Assembly: GCF_027925245.1 (NCBI RefSeq)
Contig: NZ_BSDP01000001.1
Coordinates: 372,001 to 436,000 of the forward strand
DNA length: 64,000 bases
Direction of reading: 5' to 3'
From: Agromyces rhizosphaerae
GTDB lineage: Bacteria; Actinomycetota; Actinomycetes; Actinomycetales; Microbacteriaceae
Shown here: positions 17,864 to 26,908 of the stretch, in pieces
Numbering within the stretch: position 1 is the stretch's first letter
How the letters are laid out: each line of letters begins with the position of its first letter
Translations under genes and position numbers: made by a program
Notes under the pieces: generated by a model
Told to the model about the DNA's origin: nothing
Database searches by the model: none
What the model saw: the letters and a program-made list of their open reading frames with translations, nothing else

Positions 17864-19300
17864 CTACTGCACGATGTGCAGGGCGCGCGCGGCGTCGGTG
17901 AGCGAGCCCGACAGCGAGGGGTAGACGGGGAACGCCTCTGCGACCTCGTCGACCGTGAGGCGGTGCTCGACCGCGATCGTGAGCGGCAGGATGAGCTCGG
18001 ACGCCTTGGGCGCGACGATGACGCCGCCGATCACGGTGCCCGAGCCCGTGCGCGCGAACAGCTTCACGAAGCCGTCGCGGATGCCCATCATCTTCGCGCG
18101 CGGGTTCGACGCGAGCGGCAGCTTGTAGATGAGGCCCTGGGCGATTCCGTCGTCGATCTGCTTCTGGTTCCAGCCGACGGTCGCGATCTCGGGCTGCGTG
18201 AAGATGTTCGAGGTGATGTTGCGCTCCTCGGGCGGGTTCACGATGTCGCCCATGGCGTGGAAGATCGCGGTGCGCCCCTGCATCGAGGCCACCGAGGCCA
18301 GCGGGGGGAAGGTCGTGCAGTCACCGGCCGCGTAGATGTTCGGGATCGACGTGCGCGCGACGCGGTTGACGCGGATGTGCCCGCTCGTGGTCAGCTGCAC
18401 GCCGGCCTCGGCCAGGCCGATGTCCTTCGTGTTCGGCACCGAGCCGACCGCCATGAGGCAGTGCGACCCCTCGACGGTGCGCCCGTCGGTCAGCGTGGCG
18501 ACCACGCCGTCGCCGTCCCGTACGACCGACTCGGCACGCGACTTGTTCAGCACGCGCATGCCGTTGCGCTTGAACACCTTCTCGATGACGGCGGCCGCGT
18601 CGGCGTCCTCGCCGGGCAGCACCTGGTCGCGGCTCGAGATGAGCGTGACCTCGGCGCCCAGCGCCCGGTACGCCGAGGCGAACTCGGCGCCGGTCACGCC
18701 CGAACCCACGACGATGAGGTGCTTCGGGATGGTCTGCAGCTGGTAGAGCTGGGTCCAGGTGAGGATCCGCTCGCCGTCCGGTACCGCCGACGGCAGCACG
18801 CGCGGGCTCGCGCCGACCGAGACGACGATGGTGTCGGCCTCGATGCGGTCGAAGTCGGTGCCCTCGTCGCCGGGAGCGGTCGAGACGGTCACGGCGTCCC
18901 GCCCGTCGAGCCGGCCCTCGCCCTGCACGATGCGCACGCCCGCGTCGAGCAGGTTCGCGCGCATGTCCTCCGACTGCTGGCGCGCCAGCCCGAGCAGCCG
19001 CTTGTTCACGGCCGACAGGTTGATCGCGACCTCGGGCCGGATCGGCTTGCCCGACTCGCCGCGCGCGTAGAACTGCACGCCGAGGTCGGCGGCCTCCTTG
19101 ACCGCGTTCGACGCCTCGGCGGTCGCGATGAGCGACTTCGACGGCACGACGTCGGTGAGCACGGCCGAGCCGCCGACGCCCACGCGCTCGACGAGCGTGG
19201 TCTCCGCCCCGAGCTGTGCTGCCGCGAGCGCGGCCTCGTACCCGCCGGGCCCGCCGCCCAGCACTGCGATCCGCTGGGTGCGCTCGAACTCGTAGGCCAT
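17864..19300 (-). CDS. lpdA: LpdA-type NAD(P)H-quinone oxidoreductase (flavoprotein disulfide reductase family)
   Basis: A 478-residue FAD protein with VLGGGPGGYEAALAAAQLG at the start, the NAD(P) fold motif VVGSGVTGAEFASAYRALG near 180 and the FAD motif NIYAAGDCT near 310. The redox-active cysteine pair of lipoamide dehydrogenase is absent: the site reads VGGSAVLTDVVPSKSL. The C-terminal His-Glu pair is also absent (VYPSLSGSLTDAA). This combination is typical of mycobacterial LpdA (Rv3303c), which reduces quinones rather than lipoamide. The start at 19300 follows a CAGAAT box by seven bases; an ATG at 19309 is also possible. It diverges from punA. Confidence 0.88.
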   Translation of the reverse strand: MAYEFERTQRIAVLGGGPGGYEAALAAAQLGAETTLVERVGVGGSAVLTDVVPSKSLIATAEASNAVKEAADLGVQFYARGESGKPIRPEVAINLSAVNKRLLGLARQQSEDMRANLLDAGVRIVQGEGRLDGRDAVTVSTAPGDEGTDFDRIEADTIVVSVGASPRVLPSAVPDGERILTWTQLYQLQTIPKHLIVVGSGVTGAEFASAYRALGAEVTLISSRDQVLPGEDADAAAVIEKVFKRNGMRVLNKSRAESVVRDGDGVVATLTDGRTVEGSHCLMAVGSVPNTKDIGLAEAGVQLTTSGHIRVNRVARTSIPNIYAAGDCTTFPPLASVASMQGRTAIFHAMGDIVNPPEERNITSNIFTQPEIATVGWNQKQIDDGIAQGLIYKLPLASNPRAKMMGIRDGFVKLFARTGSGTVIGGVIVAPKASELILPLTIAVEHRLTVDEVAEAFPVYPSLSGSLTDAARALHIVQ

Positions 19301-19449
19301 GCCGACCATTCTGTCGCAGCCGCGGAAAGGCGGGCAAACGAGCGGATGCCCCAGGCGGGCGCTCGGGCGCCACGGCGTCGCCCGCGCGGCATCCGTCGCC
19401 CCGCCTGCTCATGCGAGCAGATCGACGACACCCGAACGGGGGTGCTCAG

Positions 19450-19455
19450 TAGCAT
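19450..19455 (+). promoter_or_regulatory. Candidate -10 box for leaderless punA
   Basis: TAGCAT is followed after six bases by the punA ATG at 19462, with no ribosome-binding site. An inverted repeat CTGCTC/GAGCAG lies about 40 bases upstream and could be an operator. Confidence 0.5.
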
Positions 19456-19461
19456 GGCACC

Positions 19462-20289
19462 ATGCACGCACCGAATCCGCTCGACGACCCGTCCGCCGAT
19501 CCGTTCGAGGTGGCCCGCACCGCCGCAGCGGAGCTCGCCGAGCGCACCGGGGTCGACCGGCACGACATCGCACTGACCCTCGGCAGCGGCTGGGGCAAGG
19601 CGGCGGACCTCATCGGCGAGACCACGCACACGATCCCGGCGACCGAGATCACGGGCTTCGGCAAGCCGGCCCTCGAGGGTCACGTCGGCACGCTCCGCTC
19701 CGTGCTGCTGCCGAGCGGCAAGCGCGCCCTCGTGATCGGCGCGCGCACCCACTACTACGAGGGGCACGGCGTGCGACGCGTGGTGCACTCGGTGCGCACG
19801 GCGGCCGCCGCGGGGGCATCCGTCATGATCCTCACGAACGGCGCGGGCGGCATCCGCGAGCACTGGACGCCCGGCACGCCCGTGCTGATCCGCGACCACA
19901 TCAACCTGACGGCCGACTCGCCGCTCGAGGGCGCCACGTTCGTCGACCTCACCGACCTCTACGCGCAGCGCCTGCGCGACATCGCGCACGCCATCGAGCC
20001 CGGGCTCGACGAGGGGGTCTACACGCAGTTCCGCGGGCCGCACTACGAGACCCCGGCCGAGGTGCAGATGGCGAAGACGATCGGTGGCGACATCGTGGGC
20101 ATGTCCACCGCGCTCGAGGCGATCGCCGCCCGTCAGTCGGGCATGGAGATCCTCGGCATGACGCTCATCACCAACCTCGCGGCGGGCATCCAGGCCACGC
20201 CGCTCAGCCACCAGGAGGTGATCGACGCCGGCCGCGAGGCCGAGCCGGTCATCTCGTCGCTCCTGGCCCGCATCGTCGCGGAGCTGTGA
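19462..20289 (+). CDS. punA: Purine-nucleoside phosphorylase
   Basis: A 275-residue trimeric-type purine nucleoside phosphorylase, splitting inosine and guanosine into base and ribose-1-phosphate. Visible motifs are LTLGSGWGKAAD (phosphate loop) near residue 39, GARTHYYEGH near 94, LTNGAGGI near 124, the family signature with GVYTQFRGPHYETPAE near 190 and GMSTALEAI near 215. Length is normal. It leads an operon with the phosphosugar mutase, whose candidate starts lie at or just after its stop. Together with add, deoA and cdd it forms a nucleoside-salvage region. Confidence 0.93.
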   Translation: MHAPNPLDDPSADPFEVARTAAAELAERTGVDRHDIALTLGSGWGKAADLIGETTHTIPATEITGFGKPALEGHVGTLRSVLLPSGKRALVIGARTHYYEGHGVRRVVHSVRTAAAAGASVMILTNGAGGIREHWTPGTPVLIRDHINLTADSPLEGATFVDLTDLYAQRLRDIAHAIEPGLDEGVYTQFRGPHYETPAEVQMAKTIGGDIVGMSTALEAIAARQSGMEILGMTLITNLAAGIQATPLSHQEVIDAGREAEPVISSLLARIVAEL

Positions 20290-20291
20290 CC

Positions 20292-21992
20292 ATGGCCGAC
20301 ATCGCAGAGGGACTCATCGCCCGCGCCGAGGCCTGGCTCGACCAGGACCCCGACCCCGAGACCCGCGCCGAGCTCGAGGCGCTGCTCGCCGGCGCGCGCG
20401 AGGGCGACGCCGACGCCGAGCGCGAGCTGCACGACCGTTTCGACTCCCGGCTCGACTTCGGCACCGCGGGGCTCCGCGGCGAGATCGCGGCAGGCCCCAA
20501 CCGCATGAACCGCGTGCTCGTGTCGCAGGCGGCCGCGGGCCTGGCGGCCTTCCTCACCGAGCGCGCCGCCGAGGGCGAGACGCCGTCGGTCGTGATCGGC
20601 TTCGACGGCCGGCGCAACTCGCGCGTGTTCGCCGAGGACTCGGCCGCGATCCTCGCCGGCGCCGGCGTGCGCGCGATCCTGCTGCCCCGGCTGCTGCCGA
20701 CGCCGGTGCTCGCGTTCGCCGTGCGGCACCTCGGCACGAGCGCGGGCGTGATGGTCACCGCCTCGCACAACCCGCCGAACGACAACGGATACAAGGTCTA
20801 CCTCGGCGGCGACGACCACGGCTCGCAGATCGTCTCGCCGACCGACCGCGAGATCGCCGACCACATCCTGCAGGTCGCCGCGGGGGCACAGGTGCCGCTG
20901 CTGCCACGGGGCGAGTTCGAGACCGCGGACGAGTCGCTCGTCGACGCGTACGTGTCGGCGACCGCGGCCGTCGCGGTGCCGCCGCGCGCGCAGCCGGTCG
21001 CGGTGTATACCGCGATGCACGGCGTCGGCTGGGAGGTCGTGCGCCGCGTGCTCGCCGAGGCCGGGTTCGCCGAGCCCGCGGTGGTCGACGAGCAGATCGA
21101 CCCCGACCCCGCGTTCCCGACCGTGGCCTTCCCGAACCCCGAGGAACCCGGCGCGATGGACCTCGCGCTCGCCAGGGGCCGCGAGGTCGGCGCGGACCTG
21201 GTCATCGCGAACGACCCCGACGCCGACCGCCTGGCGGTCGCGATCCCCGACGGCTCCACGGAGGCCGGCTACCGCCTGCTGACCGGCAACGAGATCGGGC
21301 AGCTGCTGGGCTGGCGCCAGGCCGAGCTGGCAGCGGCGGATGCCCCGGGCGACCGCGCCGCCGACGGCACGCTGGCCTGCTCGATCGTCTCCTCCCCCGC
21401 GCTCGGCGTCATCGCCGAGGCGTACGGGCTCGAGTTCCGCGAGACGCTCACGGGCTTCAAGTGGATCTCCCGCGCGCCCGACCTCGTGTTCGGCTACGAG
21501 GAGGCGCTCGGCTACCTCGTGAACCCGGGCACGGTGCGCGACAAGGACGGCATCTCGGCGGCCGTGGCGTTCCTGTCGATCGCCGCCGAGCTCGCGGCGG
21601 AGGGGCGCACGGTCGCCGACCGGATCGACGACCTCGCCGAGCGCTTCGGCGGCTTCGCCTCGGGCCAGGTGTCGCTGCGGTTCACCGACCTCTCGCGCAT
21701 CGGCGAGATCATGTCGCGCCTGCGCGCCGAGCCGCCGTCGCACATCGGCGACGTGCGGGTCGAGCGGATCGACGACTTCACCGACGGCGTCGGCGACCTC
21801 CCGCCGAGCGACGTGCTGCGCATCGTCCTCGAGGACGGCTCGCGCGTGATGGTGCGCCCGAGCGGCACCGAGCCCAAGCTGAAGGCGTACCTCGACGCCT
21901 CGTCCGAGTCGGGCGACGCCGCCGAGCGCCGTGCGACCGCGGCCGCACGGGTCGCCGCGCTGGACGCCGGCATGCGCGCCCTGATCGGCTGA
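20292..21992 (+). CDS. Phosphosugar mutase (PGM/PMM family), probable phosphopentomutase role
   Basis: A 566-residue alpha-D-phosphohexomutase-family enzyme. The phosphoserine loop is VMVTASHNPPNDNGYKVY near residue 155, the metal loop NDPDADRLA near 310, the sugar loop GYEEALGY near 400 and the phosphate loop RPSGTEPKLKAY near 523. It directly follows punA, and the GGAG at spacing eight favours the ATG at 20292, although a GTG at 20286 would overlap the punA stop (GTGA). The family covers glucose, mannose and pentose phosphates. Co-transcription with a nucleoside phosphorylase suggests interconversion of ribose-1-phosphate and ribose-5-phosphate; this is inference. Confidence 0.88.
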   Translation: MADIAEGLIARAEAWLDQDPDPETRAELEALLAGAREGDADAERELHDRFDSRLDFGTAGLRGEIAAGPNRMNRVLVSQAAAGLAAFLTERAAEGETPSVVIGFDGRRNSRVFAEDSAAILAGAGVRAILLPRLLPTPVLAFAVRHLGTSAGVMVTASHNPPNDNGYKVYLGGDDHGSQIVSPTDREIADHILQVAAGAQVPLLPRGEFETADESLVDAYVSATAAVAVPPRAQPVAVYTAMHGVGWEVVRRVLAEAGFAEPAVVDEQIDPDPAFPTVAFPNPEEPGAMDLALARGREVGADLVIANDPDADRLAVAIPDGSTEAGYRLLTGNEIGQLLGWRQAELAAADAPGDRAADGTLACSIVSSPALGVIAEAYGLEFRETLTGFKWISRAPDLVFGYEEALGYLVNPGTVRDKDGISAAVAFLSIAAELAAEGRTVADRIDDLAERFGGFASGQVSLRFTDLSRIGEIMSRLRAEPPSHIGDVRVERIDDFTDGVGDLPPSDVLRIVLEDGSRVMVRPSGTEPKLKAYLDASSESGDAAERRATAAARVAALDAGMRALIG

Positions 21993-22003
21993 GGGGCGAG
22001 CGG

Positions 22004-23182
22004 ATGCCCCCGGCCAGCCGCCTCCCCGCCGCCCTGGCGGCGGTCGCGCTCGCCCTCGCGAGCGCGGGCTGGGTCGTGCAGGCGTTCGTGCCGTCGCTGC
22101 CCGAGGCGCTCGCCGCCACGCTCACCGTGCTGTTCTGGTGGGTCGTGCCGACGCTCACGGTCTGCGCGTTCGTCGCCGCGGTGGCGGCGGGCGGGATGCT
22201 CGGCCGCATCCGCGCGCTCGGGGTGGCGGTCGTCGGTTCCGCCGGCTACGCCTGCGCCACCCTCGCGACGCTCGGCTTCACGCAGGGCGTCGCCGCCCTC
22301 GACGAGGACCTGCCCGACCCGCCGCTCACCCGCATCATCGTGCCGCTCGTGGTCATCGGGTGGCTGCTGGGCGCACTCGCGATCGGGATGCTGCTCGACG
22401 CCGTGGGGCGTGAGCGGATGCCGCGGACCGGCCCCCGGCTCGGCATCGCCGCACTCGTGGGCATCGTGCTCGCGCCGCTCGCCGGGCTCGCGGGCGCGAA
22501 CCCCGCCTTCTCACTCATCCCTCCCGCCGCGATCCTGCTGGTCGAGACCCTGCGGAACGCCGAGCACCGCGTGCGCCCCGCACCCGGCGCGATCCCGGAG
22601 CGCGCCTGGCTCCCCGTGGCGCTGCTCGCCTGGACCGGGCTCGTCGGCGGCGCCGCCGGCATCCTCCTCGCCATGGCGGGCACCATGGTGCCCGGCGGGC
22701 TCGACGGCACCGGCGCGCTCGCGGCCGGGCTCGCCGTCGCGGGCATGGCAGCCGTGCCCATCATCGTGGCGGTGCTGATCGTCGGGGTGCGCCGCTCGGC
22801 GACCCCGGTGCGCAGCGCCGTGCTCCCGCTCGCCGCGCTCGCGTTCGTCGAGCTGACCCCCGCGGTGCACCTGCTGGTCGCGGGGCCGGTCGCACGCCCG
22901 GGGACACCCCTCGACGTGCTGCCCGGTATGGTCGCCCTCGGTCTCGCGACCGGATGCCTCGCCTGGACGCTCGTGCCCGTCGACGGGGTCGCGCGCCTCA
23001 CGGTCGGCGCCGTCTCGGGCCTCGCGGTCGCCGCCTTCGGCGCGCTCCTCGCACCGGCGCTGCCCTTCGCGACGCCGTTCGCCGCGCTCGCGGTGCTCGC
23101 CTGGGCGCGCCGCGCGCGCCGCGCGCAGGGTCAGCCGATGGACGACTCGAGCACCGACGCGATCTCGTCGACGTCGAAGTAG
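22004..23182 (+). CDS. Multi-pass membrane protein of unknown function
   Basis: A 392-residue, alanine- and leucine-rich protein with about ten hydrophobic segments and few charged residues. No catalytic motif, ATP-binding motif or recognisable transporter signature was found. The ATG follows GAGGGGCGAG and starts 11 bp after the mutase stop, so it is probably the third gene of the punA operon. Its 3' end overlaps the convergent PTS IIB gene by 52 bp. A link to nucleoside or sugar handling is possible only by position. Confidence 0.6.
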   Translation: MPPASRLPAALAAVALALASAGWVVQAFVPSLPEALAATLTVLFWWVVPTLTVCAFVAAVAAGGMLGRIRALGVAVVGSAGYACATLATLGFTQGVAALDEDLPDPPLTRIIVPLVVIGWLLGALAIGMLLDAVGRERMPRTGPRLGIAALVGIVLAPLAGLAGANPAFSLIPPAAILLVETLRNAEHRVRPAPGAIPERAWLPVALLAWTGLVGGAAGILLAMAGTMVPGGLDGTGALAAGLAVAGMAAVPIIVAVLIVGVRRSATPVRSAVLPLAALAFVELTPAVHLLVAGPVARPGTPLDVLPGMVALGLATGCLAWTLVPVDGVARLTVGAVSGLAVAAFGALLAPALPFATPFAALAVLAWARRARRAQGQPMDDSSTDAISSTSK

Positions 23183-23415
23183 TTCTGCACGACGACGATC
23201 TCGGCGTGGCTGCCCGCGACCGCGGCACGCACCCGGTCGACGAGTTCGGGCGAGGTCAGGATCACCTGCGCGTCGCGCGCGGCGACGGCCACGCCGTCCA
23301 CGTCGCTCGCGGTGACGTCGGCCTCCAGCATGAGCCGGTCGAGGGCACGCTCGGCGTTGGTCTTCAGGATGGCCGAGGTGCCGATGCCGACGCCGCAGAC
23401 GGTGACGATCCTCAC
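23131..23415 (-). CDS. PTS sugar transporter IIB component
   Basis: A 94-residue IIB domain. The phosphorylated cysteine is C7 in VTVCGVGIGTSAILK, the pattern of ascorbate/galactitol-type IIB proteins (UlaB/GatB-like). It overlaps the upstream IIA gene by 4 bp (ATGA) and converges on the membrane-protein gene with a 52-bp overlap. No IIC permease, enzyme I or HPr gene is present in the window. The pair may serve a permease elsewhere or be regulatory. Confidence 0.8.
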   Translation of the reverse strand: MRIVTVCGVGIGTSAILKTNAERALDRLMLEADVTASDVDGVAVAARDAQVILTSPELVDRVRAAVAGSHAEIVVVQNYFDVDEIASVLESSIG

Positions 23416-23885
23416 GCCTCCGCGCCCCCGTGCACCGGGCCGTCGGGCGCGCCGAGGAGCGCGCGGATCTCGCCCGGGGCGGAGGCGCGCGCGATCGATG
23501 CGACGACGCCCTCGTCGTTGAACACGTTCGCGAGCTCGGCGACGGAGGCGACGTGCGCCTCGGCGTTGCGCACTGCGAGCCCCACCACGACCTGCACCGG
23601 GTCGTTGTGCGCGTGTCCGAACGCGACCGGGTGCGCCAGCGTGACGACGCTGATGCCCTCGGCGTGCACCTCGGGCCCGGGTCGTGCGTGCGCGAGCGCG
23701 AGACCGGGAGCCACGACGACGTAGGCGCCGAACTCCTCGATCACGTCGATCATGCGGTCGGAGTAGGCCGCGGTCGTCGCGCCGGAGGCCGCGAGCGCCG
23801 AGCCCGCTGCGCGGACGGCGGCGCGCCAGTCGTCGGCGTCGACCGCGATGGCGATCGCGCTGTCGGGCAGTGGCGGGAGGGGCAT
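23412..23885 (-). CDS. PTS sugar transporter IIA component (fructose/ascorbate type)
   Basis: A 157-residue type-2 IIA domain with the phosphorylated histidine in APGLALAHARPG near residue 66 and the downstream PVQVVVGLAV strand. The ATG at 23885 was chosen because AGGAAG stands six bases upstream; a TTG at 23918 would extend it by 11 residues. It lies 34 bp after add and overlaps the IIB gene by 4 bp. The sugar is unknown. The family assignment is good, the physiological role not. Confidence 0.8.
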   Translation of the reverse strand: MPLPPLPDSAIAIAVDADDWRAAVRAAGSALAASGATTAAYSDRMIDVIEEFGAYVVVAPGLALAHARPGPEVHAEGISVVTLAHPVAFGHAHNDPVQVVVGLAVRNAEAHVASVAELANVFNDEGVVASIARASAPGEIRALLGAPDGPVHGGAEA

Positions 23886-23919
23886 CCGGGTCTTCCTGGT
23901 TCGGTCGGGCGCGCGCAAC

Positions 23920-25038
23920 TCAGCCCGCGAAGCCGGTGACGATGCGCTCGGCGAGCGCCTCGCGCTCGTCGAGCGGCAGGAACGCGGCGGCGGCCGCGTT
24001 GAGCTGGAACGCCTCGAGGTCGCCGAGCTCGTAGCCGAACGCGTCGGCGAGCAGCGAGAGCTCGCGGGTCAGCGTGGTCGCGCTCATGAGCCGGTTGTCG
24101 GTGTTCACCGTGACCTTGAACCCGAGCTGGTAGAGCAGGTCGAACGGGTGGTCGACGAGTTCCTCGCCCCACGCCGCGATCGCACCGGTCTGGAGGTTCG
24201 ACGACGGGCTGGTCTCCAGGGCGATCTCCCGGTCGCGCACCCACTGCGCGATCCGGCCGAGCGAGACGTAGGTGTTCTCGTCGTCCTGGCGCTCGATCGT
24301 GATGTCCTCGGCGAGTCGCACGCCGTGGCCCAGCCGGAGCGCGCGCCCGTCGACGAGCGCGCCGCGGATCGACTCGAGGCCGTCGGCCTCGCCCGCGTGC
24401 ACCGTGACCGGGAAGAACTGGCCCGCGAGGTAGTCGAAGGCGGTGCGGTGGCGGCCCGCGGGGAATCCGGCCTCGGCGCCGGCGATGTCGAAGCCGATGG
24501 CGCCGCGGTCGCGGTGCCGCACGGCGAGCTCCGCGATCTCGAGGGCGCGGTCGGCGTGGCGCATGGCCGTGACGAGCTGGCCGATGCTGATCTCGGCGCC
24601 GCCGCGCGCGACCTCGTCGATGCCCTCCTCGATGCCCTCCTGGACGGCCTCGACCGCGTCGTCGAGGCTGAGGCCCCGAGCGAGGTGCTGCTCGGGCGCC
24701 CAGCGGATCTCGCCGTGCACGACGCCGTCGGCGGCGAGGTCCTGCACGAACTCGCGCGCGACCCTGGTGAGCCCCTCGCGCGTCTGCATGACCGCGGTCG
24801 TGACGTCGAACGTCTTCAGGTACTCGACCAGCGAGCCCGAGTTCGCCTGCGCGGCGAACCACTCGCCGAGCTCGCCGGCGTCGGTGGTCGGCAGGTCGAG
24901 CTCGATGTCGTCGGCGAGCTCGATGATGGTCTGGGGGCGGAGACCGCCGTCCAGGTGGTCGTGCAGCGAGACCTTCGGGAGCGTCCGGATGTCGACGCCG
25001 CCGCCTTCGAGGCGGTACTCCGGCGATGTCGTGTTCAC
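23920..25038 (-). CDS. add: Adenosine deaminase
   Basis: A 372-residue zinc enzyme that converts adenosine and deoxyadenosine to inosine forms. Metal and catalytic motifs are KVSLHDHLDGGLRP near residue 22, a metal and base site around VTVHAGEAD near 200, LGHGVRL near 225, ETSPSSN near 255 and NTDNR near 295. Length is normal. The GTG start was chosen because it follows TACATT by six bases and no ribosome-binding site is present. It stands between deoA and the PTS IIA gene, all on the minus strand. Its product feeds PunA. Confidence 0.94.
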   Translation of the reverse strand: MNTTSPEYRLEGGGVDIRTLPKVSLHDHLDGGLRPQTIIELADDIELDLPTTDAGELGEWFAAQANSGSLVEYLKTFDVTTAVMQTREGLTRVAREFVQDLAADGVVHGEIRWAPEQHLARGLSLDDAVEAVQEGIEEGIDEVARGGAEISIGQLVTAMRHADRALEIAELAVRHRDRGAIGFDIAGAEAGFPAGRHRTAFDYLAGQFFPVTVHAGEADGLESIRGALVDGRALRLGHGVRLAEDITIERQDDENTYVSLGRIAQWVRDREIALETSPSSNLQTGAIAAWGEELVDHPFDLLYQLGFKVTVNTDNRLMSATTLTRELSLLADAFGYELGDLEAFQLNAAAAAFLPLDEREALAERIVTGFAG

Positions 25039-25044
25039 GGTCCC

Positions 25045-25050
25045 AATGTA
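25045..25050 (-). promoter_or_regulatory. Candidate -10 box for leaderless add
   Basis: The minus strand reads TACATT, six bases, then the add GTG. This would separate add, and perhaps the PTS pair, from the upstream deoA-cdd transcript. Confidence 0.5.
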
Positions 25051-25114
25051 CCGGCGGGTACCGCGGGAAGTCTCGGCAATCTCGCAGCGGGCGCGTCCGC
25101 CCGGGCGCGTCGGC

Positions 25115-26416
<1,302 letters not shown>

Positions 26417-26475
26417 GGTGGTGCTCCTTCGTGTGGTGCGGGCGTCGTGCGACGCCGGTGTGTCGGTTGCGGGGG

Positions 26476-26904
26476 CTACGCCTCGCCGCCCGAGCGGTAC
26501 TCGTCGAGCTGCCTGGGGCCGAACGCGTCGGGCAGCACCTCGTCGATCGTGCGGATGCCGGAGACGGTGTCGAGGAGCATCCCCTCGACCGAGTGCTCGT
26601 AGAGCAGCTGCCGGCATCGGCCGCACGGCATGAGCACGTCGCCGTTGCCGTCGACGCAGGCGAACGCGGTGAGGCGGCCGCCGCCGGTCATGACGAGCTC
26701 CGAGACGAGCGAGCACTCGGCGCAGAGCGTCACGCCGTAGGAGGCGTTCTCGATGTTGCATCCGCTCACGACGCGGCCGTCCTCGGCGATCGCGGCCGCG
26801 CCCACCGGGAACCGCGAGTACGGCACGTAGGCCTTCGCCATGGCGGCGGATGCGGCCTGCCGGAGCGCCGCCCAGTCGACGGCAGAGGCATCGGGGAGCG
26901 TCAT
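26476..26904 (-). CDS. cdd: Cytidine deaminase
   Basis: A 142-residue homotetrameric-type cytidine deaminase converting cytidine to uridine. The zinc ligands and catalytic glutamate are in TLCAECS (C-A-E) near residue 61 and MPCGRCRQ near 92; NIENASYG, before the first zinc ligand, contacts substrate. The start lies 4 bp after the ABC permease stop, so it is translated from the importer transcript. Its product is a substrate for DeoA. Confidence 0.93.
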   Translation of the reverse strand: MTLPDASAVDWAALRQAASAAMAKAYVPYSRFPVGAAAIAEDGRVVSGCNIENASYGVTLCAECSLVSELVMTGGGRLTAFACVDGNGDVLMPCGRCRQLLYEHSVEGMLLDTVSGIRTIDEVLPDAFGPRQLDEYRSGGEA

Positions 26905-26908
26905 GGCG

